Source of the DNA: Parus major
Taxonomy: Eukaryota > Chordata > Aves > Passeriformes > Paridae
Length of the DNA stretch: 64,000 nucleotides
NCBI RefSeq assembly: GCF_001522545.3
Contig: NC_031778.1
Location: 25,042,278-25,106,277, forward strand
Direction of reading: 5' to 3'
Positions 29,401 to 43,000 of the stretch are shown piece after piece. Numbering within the stretch: position 1 is the first letter of the stretch; each line of letters begins with the position of its first letter. The notes under the pieces were generated by a model. The model worked only from the letters and a program-made list of their open reading frames with translations. It was not told the origin of the DNA and did not search any database. The position numbers and the translations under genes were made by a program.

Positions 29401-30298
29401 TTTTAGCATTTTTCCTAAATGGTGACCAATTAAATCAAGAGTAAATTAACTAGTGAAAACAAGTTAAAACAGACCAACCCTTATACTTGTATTATGTCTT
29501 CTGCTTTACCAGCAAATGGTGAGTCCTTGTTCATTCTTTATTTTATCTCTAGGCTAAAGGTTTAACACCATCACCAGATTCCAGCCAAAGTCCTCCTTTA
29601 CTAGGAAATAATGAAGTAATATTTTCTTAGTGTTTCTGGATTAGTACAAGGTCCAGCTGTCAAAGAACAATGATTTTGTTCTGTTTAGATTTTTGGCTAA
29701 AGGATAGATCTAAACCTCAGTACAGATGACAGCTAATCTCTGTCATCAGTATGCTTTATTTTTACTGCTTTTCTATGTGTCTTGGAGTACACGTAGCCTG
29801 AGTGTAGCAAAAAAAGCACTTTCTTTTACTGGCTTTACACATGGAAAGAGTAGATTTCCTTACCAGGGTAGATTCAGTTACTTAAGCAACTACATAGTCT
29901 TTCCTTGCCAAAGCAGTGTCACTGTTGTGTTTGGGACTAAGTTCAGCATACAGGGCTTACATTAGGGATGATGTTTCCTTAGCCACTTGAAAGAAAGATA
30001 CCTTCTTCTCAGACTTCAAGTTATGAATGTAAACAGCTTCAGCAGGTACTTCCTCCAGTGCCCTGTCCTATATTTATGGCAAGCTAATACGGGGATTGGC
30101 CCCAAACAGCTCCCTGGCAAATGACTAAATACTTCTAAATAATTACAAACTAAAAGCTGGACATTTGCTAATGAGAGCTTGAGTAGCATCAGCAAAGCTT
30201 AAGGTATTTATACCTGTTAAATATTTTAGTTAGGCTGCTTTGGAGCTCCTTTTTTTTAATTGCTCAAGAGTTTAGGGAAGACAAATGCATGACGACTT
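26480..30298. other. AT-rich DNA, no intact gene
   Basis: No exon I can support lies here. A weak candidate for the last HLTF exon is at 27650-27705 (TEKLKKNKTEL against HLTF ENMLKIQNKKREL), too diverged to call. A T/G homopolymer tract lies at 27717-27768 and an (AAAC)n run at 29287-29312. Confidence 0.45.
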
Positions 30299-30304
30299 TT
30301 TATT
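30299..30304 (-). terminator. Candidate polyadenylation signal of GYG1
   Basis: AATAAA on the minus strand about 610 nt past the GYG1 stop. The choice is tentative because other signals could be used. Confidence 0.35.
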
Positions 30305-30914
30305 TTTGTATCAAGTGCAACATTGCAAGGAACAGATAAAACTCAGTTTACTAGTCCCATAGTATACAGAACTGAAAAACGCATTCTGCCATGCTGCAGG
30401 CACTGTGCGTAAGAACCTGGTCAAAATTTCAGTGCAATTGTGACTGGAAGAGCAAAGCAGTGCTATTACTGTTACAACTGTATGTATTCCAGTGTCATTA
30501 ATACATCTATGGTAAAGCAGAATGGCTACCACTCCAGTGTATGAGCAATCCCATGAATTAGATTTTACATCTAAAACAGCAAGCAAAGGAATCAATGCTA
30601 ATCACCTTAATGAGGTGAAGTAACAAACCCAGTTTAAAGAGTATGTTGAGCCAATTGATCAAAACAGAAGAAATTTTAAGCTGAAAATACCTGGTTTTAT
30701 CTAGTAAGGAGAATTGGAAATTGGGCAGTAATAGGTGGCCCAAGGGTTCTGCTTCCTAGCTTTTGCTCAGTCTTCATCTGTAGCACTGCAGAGGCCTTCA
30801 GCCAAGAAGTTTTTCCTCAAGCTACTAGCAAGTGTAACTGACCACCATCTATACCTTTCTAGCTGTTAGTTCTGGAATAAGTCCTTGCATCACCACTGTT
30901 TGAGTCAGGCACTT

Positions 30915-31076
30915 CTACTGAAGGTAGGTATCAAGTTTCTTCTTGATGTTGTCAAAGGAATCCACTCCCATATAGTCAGCTTGGCCCTGTTCCCACCGTT
31001 CCTTGCGTTCTTCTGAAGATTCAGTGGATAATAATGGTGATACTGACACGTGGGACACTGCCTCTGTAACTTCTGC
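30915..31076 (-). CDS. GYG1: GYG1 exon 8 (C-terminus)
   Basis: The acceptor is ctttcctttag. It encodes [31 protein letters not shown] and [15 protein letters not shown], then TAG at 30917-30915. The terminal segment binds glycogen synthase. Confidence 0.95.
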   Translation of the reverse strand, partial: AEVTEAVSHVSVSPLLSTESSEERKERWEQGQADYMGVDSFDNIKKKLDTYLQ

Positions 31077-34000
31077 CTAAAAGGAAAGGTAGAGTTAAAA
31101 TATAGAAATACTTTGTAAAGCTAAAGCTAGCAACAGGCCATAGAATGGGACAACAAAGTAGATATTATCATGCACAGTAGCAAGCATTGCCAATGGGTAG
31201 GGATTGTGCAGCCTTCCTAGAAAAATAACAAAGCAGAGTTACAGAAGTTAGCAAGGGAAAAAGAAAAAAAAAAGTAAAGTTTAAGTTCTTCATACCTCTC
31301 TACAGAAGCCACAAGAGAAAGCCAGAGTATAGACCAAGCCCGATAGCTGCAAATAGTTTGTTAGAAAGATGCAAGATTACCAAGAGAAGCACATCTTAAG
31401 AGATCGGTAACTTTGCTCTTAGAAAGGCTGAGAACTTAAACTGGTCCATGTACTAAGACTAAGAAGTCTGCAGCCAGATGCAGGCTACTAAACTCTGTGT
31501 ATGAGAACTAGAATTAGAAGCATTCCTTTAATGTTAATAAGTATTGGCATTCATCACTGCCTGTTGATATAAGTATTGATTCTCAAGTTATCCTAGGCTT
31601 ACCTAAATGTGATCCACCATGCAAAATCTGTATATACATATTTGCATGCTGAACTGAGGTTCTTCTACTTGAGAACCTTATTAGCTGCAACACATTAAGA
31701 GTTAGGCCCTTCTCTGTACACATTAAAGAAGTAACTACATCCAAGAAGTTACCAGTGAAAGACCTGGTGCAACATTAACAATGTACATAGTTTGTTTTAG
31801 GCAAGCATACAGCTATGTCCAAGACCTGTCTAACATGCTTCTCTTTTGTAGTTATTATTTATTCCAAGCTTAAAAGGACAAAACTAAAATACCCTGCATC
31901 CCACAAACTAAACCACACCCATGCTCTGAGATGGACAGAGGGAAGAGAAATTGATGCAATGGTAAATAACCTGTCATCCATGCTTACGTATGGATATACA
32001 AGATTACTAAAGAACATACCATATTTACTCCTGTAGTAATATCTTTAACAATTCCATGCTGTTCTAGTAATGGTAAAACATTGGCTATGTAGGTATCCCA
32101 CCACATGTTGAGGAATTCTGGGTGAACTATTTTAGGGTCGTCCATGTTGCCCTTTATGCTTTTTGTTCTGGAGTCATATGTATAGTTCCATGGCTTTGTA
32201 CTTCCCAGGAAATGCACTACCTTAGTATTTGCACCAAACCTGTTGGGCAGAAAAAAGTTTACGAGTCAGTTTATACATGTGTCTAGAAAATGAATTTTGA
32301 CTGGCAGACATAACTCTTTTTAACCTGCTATGTCTGTATTTTTCCAGAACACAGAAATATTAATATTTTTAGGAGGCTAAATGCTAAATGATCAAACTGC
32401 CAGTGCCTATTGGGACTGAAAGCATTGCAATACAATAGAAAAAATGCAAACTGAATTCTACATTACACTAGTCAGAATACAACCAAAACCTAATGGTCTG
32501 GGCTATTTAAATACTTACGGACAACTCACGTCTTTAGGATGTCACGTCCATAGCTCGGGAGAGAGCAGTCACAAGCAGCCGTTGCAATCGGAACTGGTTT
32601 TAAAAGTGAAAAAGATTCTACTCCAAAGTCAGCAAGCCAGAGAGTTAAGCATTACAAGTATTATGTGGAGAAGGGTTAGCGTTTAGAGTTACCCTTTCAG
32701 TTTATAGCCCTGTAGAAATGGATCATTGGATGGCTCTGCTGCAAGGAGACCATGTCCCTGCAAAATAATAACTTTGTGTAACCAAGGCATTTTAGAAGAC
32801 TCCTGACCTGGGTGCAGTGGGGTCTTGCTAGACAACCCTTACTTCCTAAATAACCTTAGGGCAGCCATGGGTGGGTTTGGTGGTGGGTTATTTTCATTTC
32901 TTTTTGAAACTATGTAAACTCCATTTTCACTGTGGACTTCCAGCTTTGTCCCAACTGTTATCAGTATGTTGTTCTATATTAAAAGTATAGATGAGATGCA
33001 CCTCTTCTTAAGTAAAGAACTTAAGACTGAAAGAGACAACATTCATGTCATTCTCTTACAGTTCCAGAACTTGGTTTCAGCTTGATCCAACTTTGTGACC
33101 ATGCAATACTGGTCTTTCCGCTAACAATGACTATCTCGCCTAGTTCAGTTTATATCATATCAGGCTTTCTTGTCAATATAACATGACCAAAATGGAGAGT
33201 AACGTTAAGTAGCTTGCCTAACATTTTATTAAGCAGATGCTGGTCATTTTGACCAGGACTCAGACATTAGACTTTTATGTATGGAGACGATATAGGTGTA
33301 TTTCAAAAGCCATAGAATATTCAAACCAAGTCTGCATTTGGATGGGGTTATGGGTTTCATATTGTTTTAAGGCTCCTGACTGTATTTCAATGTTCATGTT
33401 TAATGTGTTGAATACAACTGATCTTTGCAGAGTAAAGACTTGTGTGTGTATGAAAGGCCAAATACTTGCATTAACTGCAGGAAAAACAAATGTCTTCAAG
33501 AGATCAGTTACTGGACTTTAACTTCAAACCCCAAAAGTCAAGATTTAGCATAAGGGGACCACCTTAGTTTTATTAGCTGTCACAGTACTAAACAATCCAA
33601 GTTTTCCTCTTCAGCATCTTAGGCTGTTGCTGTTCTGAAGAAACTTACTGTTCAAAAATCAAGGGAAGTTAAGCTAGAAAACAGAATGCATAAGAAGTAT
33701 CATGTGACATTTGTTGCAAAGGGTGAAGTGTCCTCTTGGTATCCTGTCCACTTACAGTCAGAACAAGAGATGCCAAGCTTCTACAATGTTTTCAGCCTCT
33801 GCTTTCTAGGTACTTTCTGGACCTGCAATACTTTATTTTGACATTAAGCTCAACTGTTAGGAAGCTTTATGTCCACACTGGCCTCAGCAACTAATCTGTC
33901 TTTCCACATCTCCCAGAAAAGTCCTTCATCAATGTTTTGAAGTTAGAGAGCATTTGTCATGAATTGGCATTTTCCTTTGGAAAAAGGATTACTGAGACTG

Positions 34001-37000
34001 CTGTGAAATCTAGTCTCGCTGTACAAAGCTGCAAAAAACTTAGCTATTGCTGTCAGTAGGTTTAAATTTCACTATATTCCAACTGCTGATTATCAGGAGC
34101 ATAGCTGCTGATCTAACCAAGGGAACTTGTTCCACCTATTGAGCAGGGAATGTTACAAGGGCTGCACTTCCAGCATTCTGTTTTTGAAGGTCTGATGAAT
34201 TCAGTTAAGTAAGCTATTTGATCAATTAAAGAGAAATTTTGTCAGGAGCTCCTCAGATCCAATTAGTCTTTCTTGGCAACAAAGTAATTTGTAAAATTAA
34301 GGTCATGTGACTAACAGCCAGCCATGGAAAGAGAGCCTACTCTACAATAGACGTTAGTTTATCCAATGCTATCCAGCTACTTAGTCATTCTGAGGCTTGC
34401 ATATATTTCTTTAAATAAGTGTTCCACTTTCAGCATGACAAGATTCCAAACAGTATTCTGATCACAAGACATAGTTTGATCTTGAGCCAGCAAGCCCTGC
34501 TTATGCCAGCTGCTGCTTTAGACACTAGAAACCTGATGTCATTCAGAGATCAGATTGTTTTTATGCACTTAGCACTTTCCCTTGCCTCCAACTTCTGTAG
34601 CTCATAATAGATAAAGAGTTTCTGTGTAATGCTTCAGTTTCCCTTCTTCCCCCCCCCCCGCCCCCTTTCTCCTGGATTGTTAAAACAGTCAACAACCCTG
34701 CCTCTGACATACAGTTTACTCACATGCCAAACTAGTGCTGCTAGCTAGGGAGGCTACAACTTTTGTCACAGAGGAAACACGCAATGATTTATGGTTGGCT
34801 GTATTCTTTCTTTCATCTTGCTGTTACTTAAGGAACTGACAGTGGTCTAGAAGGACCATTAGGAGAGAATTCTAGCTTGATACAAATTTTTGTTCACCAC
34901 ACTTATTTAAATGGTATAGGTTGACTAGATGAAACTGTAACTACTGGTTGTCAAATACCCTAAATAATTGGAGAGAAGAAATGGCAAGTTATCTAAGTGG
35001 GAAGGATACCACCAGTGACATGCTGAAGTTCAGCTCAAGTTGATTGAAGAGCCTACTGCCATTGGTTAGAACTGTACTAGCCTGTATCCAATACTGGAAG
35101 AGTGTTTCCTTTTGCAAGTGACCTGTCAAAGGTGCTTACTCTAAATCAATTTCAGCGTTTCACCAGGGGTGAATGGTTTAAGCTACAGATACAGCTGTCT
35201 CTCTGTGTTTATCTTGAGATGATTCATTTGACTTTCATCAATTCAACCTTTTTTTTAAGAGAAAAAATGGTGATATTTTGAGTGACAGGAACAGTCTCCT
35301 TCTAGAAAACCTGTGAAAGCTCACATCATGCCTGCTCATTCTGTTACAAGAAATTAGTTTATGTATGCTCTGAAAGTCTTCTTGAAGTTTTCAACTTACG
35401 CTTTAAATGCTGGAAGGTAGGAATATACAGAAGTGCTGCTCAAATTATATATAAACGGTAGATGTTTGCTCATGTCTGTTGTTGCCCAGCTGCTGAAGAA
35501 GGTGTTTAATAACCCCTGATCTGCACCTAAAAGAGAAAGCATTAATAGGCTACGAGCATCAGACAGCTGTTCAAGGATCTTTTTCAGTCACCTTACTAAG
35601 TAAGGTTTGGTAACGCAGTTATCATGTCCTGTAGAAGTCTGGCACAGAGTACTACAGTTCTATTTGTGAACAGCCCTGTAAACCTTGCAGCCTCTAAATA
35701 TTCCAAAAATGCAGAGAGAATGAAATAGTGTGATGAGGATACTTTTGTTAAAAGATAGGAGGCTGCTCACAAACTCTGCCATTCAGTTTCTTTTACACCT
35801 TAAATTCAATCTGTATAAGGCAGCAAAAAAACTCCCACAATAAAACAGTTTAACTGAGCACTGGTCAGCTTCAGGAAAACTGCAGCTCAGAAGATGAAAT
35901 GGCAACTAGTTTTATTGCTTATGTTTACAAATGCATGAAACCAACATAATCTCACTGACAGAGTTAGGGTATCGGTGGCCTGTTAGACCTGCAGTCCCAG
36001 ATGCATCTACCTCCACACTGATCTGATAAGAAAAGCACATGTAATTATGACAACTCTAGTAAAACTCCATTACATTCCTTAACAGACAATAGGTGTTTCT
36101 AGTTCTGTAGTAAAAAGCTCCTGACTAACCACTAAATGTAGTAAAAAGCTCCTGACTAACCACAGCAATCTGTGTTCAGAGGAGGTCACCTCTTAGTTTG
36201 CAGGTAGTTAGTTGTTACAAGGTTAAGTGAGTCTGAAGTTGTTTGGTATCTCAGTAGTAGATTAGCTAAAAAAATAAATATAGCCTTCAGACCAGAGCAG
36301 ACTAGACTAGTTTATAAGCAGCAAATGAGAAGTAAAAACCTATTTACCTATATCCATTCATTCTTTATCACAATGAATATGAATAGTCTTTAAATGGTAA
36401 TTCCTCTTATCAAGGAGATTGAAGGGAGTCCTCCAACTTTCACTTGCTGTATTCTTTCACAGCATTCACAAATAGCATTACTAAAGAGTAGATAAATGGA
36501 TAGCTTAAGTTAGTAGGCAATGTTTCATTTCAATCTTGAGTTTTCTCAAGCACTCTGTCTCTGCTGACTCAGGAAAAGGTTTTTATTGGCCTATGATTCG
36601 ATTTAGGGCAGCATTAAGGTTTATACCATCAGTGCTGTTTGAGCAGAATTTGTTTTCTGCAGCTGAAGTATCTAGAGGCTGGGCATAAACTTAGATGTAC
36701 AGACAGTACACTGACAAATATAAATTCTAGGTATCCTGTTACAGCTGTCAGCATACATGCAGATTGCAGAGTGAGAAACAGCCTGGAGACTCAGTCTAGT
36801 AATTTCAAACCTGTGACTTGCCTCTCAATCCATAAAGGAAGGAAAGCACTTTTGGAGAACTTGTATCCATCATAAAAGAACCTAAGGGGCAGCAACAGTG
36901 TACTTAACTTACCCTACAGGACTTGCTCTTGCTTGGATTGTTTTACGTACTCGACTTTTTCTTCAGATTACATGCATTTGTGCCAAAGCAGACAATGAAA

Positions 37001-40000
37001 GCAGCATCTAGCTGTCCTAATTCAGACTTCAACAGGAGTGTTGTTTATATATATAAACAGGATCTCAGACATAAGGTGAAAAATCAGGCAGTGCTTATAT
37101 TAACTACATAGTTACAGATACATATGAAGGTACAATACAGCAAGACTGTAAAAGCAACTATTTTGGATCCAAGGCTAAAGACCCAGAGGATTGTCTAAGA
37201 CATAGCAACATTCCTAAGGTAGCAGTACTACCAGATTTCTTCTGAAACCAAGCTTTTTTTCCCCATCCACCACTTTTAGATGCTATCTAGAGTAGTTGCA
37301 TGACATGCTCTTTATTATCTAGAAAGGTGAAATTTAGAGAGACACAGTAGATGTCTATATAAGTAGCCATCATTCTGCCATTTCTGGACAACATCACTAC
37401 ATACGAGGCAGCTGTTCGCTAATACATGCAAGAAATATTCTAGAAGGTCTTCCATTCCCTAGTTACTCCTACTGCAAACAAGGAACTTACAGCTTTACTT
37501 CAACTACACATAGTTTGGTAGGTTAACTTTGCATCCCTCTGTCCTATTAAAAGCAGTGACCCTTCACAGGTTTCTCTTACTAAATTTCCTAGACCCTTTT
37601 ATTACTCTCTAAGTCAATTTAATTTTCAAGTCCCTTTCTCCCTATCAAGTTCCCAAGCTAGGCAATAGCTTATACAGATGGTCTAGGTCTTCATGGTCTC
37701 ATTCCTCACATCAGTGCTACCATTTAATAAAAACTAAGTAAATTTTGAAGCTGAAGTACAAATAACAGTTCAAGGAATTTGATACCTAAACAATTAACCC
37801 ACTTTTTTTGCTGTTAGGTGCTGCAACAGTTGCTTTGCATTTAAGACAGAAGCTTTACCATTGCGTGGCTTTAGCTTTCAAGTCAGAAAGCATATTGTAG
37901 TAGCAATTCTATTCATTTGGGTTTTTTTTGTTTGCTTGCTTTTGGGGGGGAGGGGGTTGGGGTTTTTTTCGGGGGAGGGTGTGGGAGGGGGTGATTGTTT
38001 GTTTTTTTTTTGTTTGGTTTTGGGGATTTTGTTTGTTTTAATGCAACAATTCAGAATTATGCTATAGATTTTCCCACAGCTGGTGGTCAATTTGCACAGC
38101 AAGGTACAGACCTTTATTACACTACAGTACTCATTTTCATTAGGTGGCATTAAGCATGCAACTGATTAATGTTCTTTAGAAGGCCACACACAAGAGTCGT
38201 TACAGTAACAAGGATTATTCTGCAGACCAGGAGTGACATCTGGGTATTTTACTTTTCACAAAGTACTGAGAGGTAAATCAATGGGCTAGCTCATTACCTT
38301 CAATCCGAGAGTTCCATTTTATGGTCTTATTTACATAATTTTCTATAGTTTTTTAATTTAGACTTTGTTTTGTACCACAGTAGTTAAATAAAGAAATTGA
38401 CAGGAAACAGTGATAATCAGAAGCCTTTAACTATAGTTGTCTCCAAACAACATACTCATTTACTGTGACAGTGACAGATTTAGTAGACTTACAGGACAGC
38501 AGAACTGGGATTCTCAAGCTTAAACCTGGTACAGTGGCTGATCCCAAGTAACCTATAGTGGGAAGCAGCCAAGGCTACCACATGCACTTGATATTGGTAA
38601 AGAGAACTATTTTTTTCTATAGCAGCTTAGTATGGAACATTCAAGCCTTGAGCATTAGGAATGTCTGAAGCGTAGTAGTGGAGTTTCATTTCTTGTTATA
38701 TGATTCTACACCTTTTGGCCTGGAGGCCAAACTCTTGTTTTTATTTCACAAAGTCTGAAAAAATTGTTTGACTACATATGGTAATGATAGCCTCTGAGAA
38801 GGATACAGTTTTTGCATAGTTGTGTTAAGAATTCTATCATATAGACTCCCCTTGAGATGTATATGTCGTTACTGAGCCATCCCAACTACTGTCACCATTT
38901 TGGTATACTTACACTGACATACAAATTAATACATACCATCAAAGCTGCCTTTCTCTGTGGCAAACTGTAACAGCTGACTGTATGTTTCAATGGAAGGTCG
39001 GTAAACAAAAACTCCAGAATTAAAACAGTCGGGCCAGCCTGGATCTGGTGCTGCAGACAGCTCTTCTCTCTCAAAAAGCTCATCTATATTTGACAAAACC
39101 TAATTGTAAAGGAGTTTAAAAAGATGCTTTTAGGTTCGGAATTGTGGTATCACATTTTAATGGATTTTAGCATCAACATTAAGACATGAATGAAAGTTCT
39201 TGTGTCAGTGTTCACCTTATGAAAGACAATACTTTACAGAAATAGTCCCCACAGACTTCATTACAGTTAAATTTAGTTTAAAAGGCACACACATTCTTAC
39301 TGGTACTAGTCAATCTGGTAAAAGGTTTCTATTACCCCTATGCTTAAAAAAAGCCAAAAACAACCCACAGGAAAAAATCCAACAACTGTGATACTAGGTC
39401 ATGTGATACACCCTGATACATGGGACACAAGCACTTACCATTGTGTCTGCATCCATGAAAACACATTTTGAGAACTGTGTCAGTTCCCAGCAGTGAAGTT
39501 TTGTTAGTGTGACACCCAGCTCAGGTCTTTTCATTAACGCCAAGTGTGCTGAATCCCCACTATCCAAGACATTTACCAATATGACTTCATCAAAGATTTT
39601 TTCCAGCACTCTCCTGGGGAAGAGTCAATTGGCAAGATTTAGTTCTAGTGTTACTACAACAACAGACCACATGACAGATTCCATAAAAGAAGTGGAATAG
39701 CAGGGAACCTGGCAACATTTCTTGTTGAAAAAAGGCAGGAGTTGACTGCATACGTTGGAACACACAAGTACACCTGTCTGCCACAAAGTTTGCAATGTAC
39801 AAACTTTTGGGGAACAGAGAAGTCTCTTGGGTTTTTTTTTCTTCCACAGAGTTTTAGTTGCCATTGCTATCAAGTCCAGTAAGTCACAGCTATGTAAAAG
39901 AAACTTTCTACAAAGGTTTTTTTTTTTTTTCCATCCAGATTCAGATTTAACAGTCTACTCTGAGCTCTGAGCAGGCAGTTAAGAAATGGGAAGCTGTTAG

Positions 40001-43000
40001 ACTAGCTTGAGCAGGACAGTAGCTACTGCTGAGACACAATTTTATGCAATACTTACAGTGTTCTGGATTTGTGACATCTAGGACATTTGAGACATCTGAC
40101 TAGACCCAGTCGCTAAACCTTTCTTTATCCCATAAAATATTTCCAAGATTGACTTAGTCATGGCTGTGGGTACAGAAATGTTTTGAGCCAGTATCGTATT
40201 CGCTAGAGAGTGACAAACTTTCAGGCAGTTTAGTGAAAATTTGTGCCAGATATCATTTGCTTTACCATCAATAGAGCATTACCATTAGTTCAAGAGATTA
40301 AGGTGTTAAGGTCCTGCTTAAAACAGGAAACATCAGTAAAGTCTTACTATTCTACAGCGTATCTTGAATGCTCAGCAACTACCAGTACAATTTGCGTCAC
40401 AGAGCTTGCAAATGAGTTTTGGAACTCTGCTTTGCAAGGCAGTCTTTGTACCGACAGTTCGGTGTGGACAGTGCTTCTGAACTTCAGGCATACTTTGCTA
40501 GTGGAGATAGGGCGAGAAATGCAAGTTCCAATTACACCACTAAGTACATAGGTATGACTAAGGGCATAGGACTAGCTGGCTTCCACTAGCACATGGATAC
40601 ATTTAGGGCTCATCTTAAAAGAGCACACTCACCTAGTAGGCTGGAATGGATATTCCTATGTGCAACATCTTAATATTGATATGGCTGTTTAGCTGCCAGG
40701 AGACTCCAGGGAGAGTCACTGCATTTTTTTATTGAGTCACCTCTCTATTGTGTCTATATATTGATAACTCTTTTCAGAATTTCTTCCTCATGCAGAGAAT
40801 CTTGACCCGTCATGTGTAGTTCCCATAGTTACTGTTTCATTGTTTGTCTTTTTTTTTTTTTTTACCCTCTTACATGTGGAAAGAGAATCCAGTCCATACC
40901 ACAGTGACACTATTCTAAGGAGGCTGCAGGAAGCCTGTTAACTTCATTTGATGTACTGTGGTGACCTCGTTAGAAGTCTCTGTTCAGCTGCTGATTTGAT
41001 ATACTCAGTGTAAAATTTGACATACTCATGGTAAAATTTGATTTGAAGTGCCTGCTAGATTTCAAGAGAGCTTGTGTTATATTATCTCGATGAGGAATAC
41101 TTCTGCAAAACAAATAAATACCAATTCCCTGCTTCCACCTCCACATGCATACACACATAGCACTAACAAATGCACAGGCAGTAGCACATTGTTCGATAAT
41201 TCTAAGTAGGACTACAAAAGAGCAAAGATCCAGTGGAAATATCAGTATCAAGTCATGGTTTAGAGCTCTAACTGCAGACTATTTAACTGATCACAGGGAA
41301 GAAAAAAAACACACCAAAACACAAAGCTTCATGTTTGAAGGACTTACAGTACCCGAGATAGCACAGATAAATTAAATGAGCTGAAATGAGCTGTTAGCTT
41401 CCAGAGTTTTGAAAGGTTACTGTTGAGGAATTTAACTTTCATTTTACAACCTGCACATCAGCAGCAACTGTTGCAGTCTGAAGTATGTGAGTGACCTTAC
41501 CTCATAAGATCTGAGACCTGAGGAGTTATGAGTGCAGTCAGCTTCCTTGTTGTTCTGTACTGCTGCAAGGATGAACCAAGTACCAGTGCTCCTTTCACAT
41601 AGGAGTCATTTGTGGCTAGAGTCACAAAAGACTGGTCTGGAAGAAATGAACTTGGTCGAGTTAGCATGATCCACTACTTTATTCTGAGAGACATACATTC
41701 TAAACCTAGTATTGTTATGTAATCATGCTGTGAGGCCTCCAAGATGTGCCCTTTACTTCTGTATATAGGGCCTTCCTATGTGACTCAATGAAGCAGATTA
41801 CTTGCATACCTATATTTGCTGTTGGTAACTTGACAAATGGCAAAATGCAGTAAAATGACCCACAAAAATCAAGACCATTTCAAAAGAACACCAGTTCAAA
41901 TTTGTCCACAGGTTAAGTAAGTCACATCAAATGTAGAGACAGTCGCAAATTCTAAAGAGCCCTACTTTGGCCACTAATATGCAATTATGCAAAAAGTGTT
42001 TGGAGTCAGTAGGCATGCTTTTGGCCTAAAGTTAGTAGGGTTTTGTAGAGTTTCTCTAGGTTCAGCTCTCAACCCCAAAGCTAAAGCACATAAAACTTGC
42101 ATTTCATTTCCAAATGAAAGTAAGTATTGAATTATATCTTAGACAACAGTTTTAAGTTTTGCTAGCTCAGGATTTTGCAGATGAGTTGTCCTGCAATCCA
42201 TGATTGCAGCTCTGTCACAAGAATGCAAGATTTAAATGGCAAGTAACTAGTAATACAAAAAGCAATTTATAACTTGCAGGAACAATTTTCGCTCTTTGAA
42301 CAAAAAGAGGTACTATAATCTTCTGCTCCAGCTGTATATTAAATACAGTTTAAGAGAGATGGTTTTGCCATATAGTACTTATTGAAGCCATATTATACAA
42401 GCTTTGCATTCTTTCATGTTGTTTTAAATTTCCAGAGTGGGACTGTCAAAAGCAAACAAGTACCTTATAAAAGTTTTTCAGTTCCCTGTTAACTATTTTT
42501 CATATAGACCTCCTTTCAAAGTTGTATCATTTTAGAAAGCATGCTCTTTTCTACTAACCTGTTTTTCACTCTACCAGCAAAACAGTTTCTTCCAAAGAAT
42601 TTCAAGAGCCAAATTTATTTTAGCAACTTTGATTTATTTTCTCTTTACAGAAGGTGTTAACTAGGTTAGAACAGAGTGAGAGTCCTGGGCACTTAAAGGC
42701 TTACTATCAAGCCTAGTAGTAACATTAAAATACCAACTCCTTTCAGAAAAATTGTTGTTTGGCTCAACTCTTAAGTTCTCAAGGCAGTCTTCGTCAATAT
42801 CTTTTTAAGTTAATACCCCCTCAACAGTCAACGACAGACAATCATATACCATAATTGCCTATAAACTCTGCAAACCTGGTCTGCAAGATCTCTAGACCAG
42901 CTACAAAACCTTCTATTTTGCTTAGCAGCAAAACCAACTAGTCCCAAGGGATTTAGATTATAGTGATCAATCACAAAGATCAAAAAAGCTTCTATAATGC

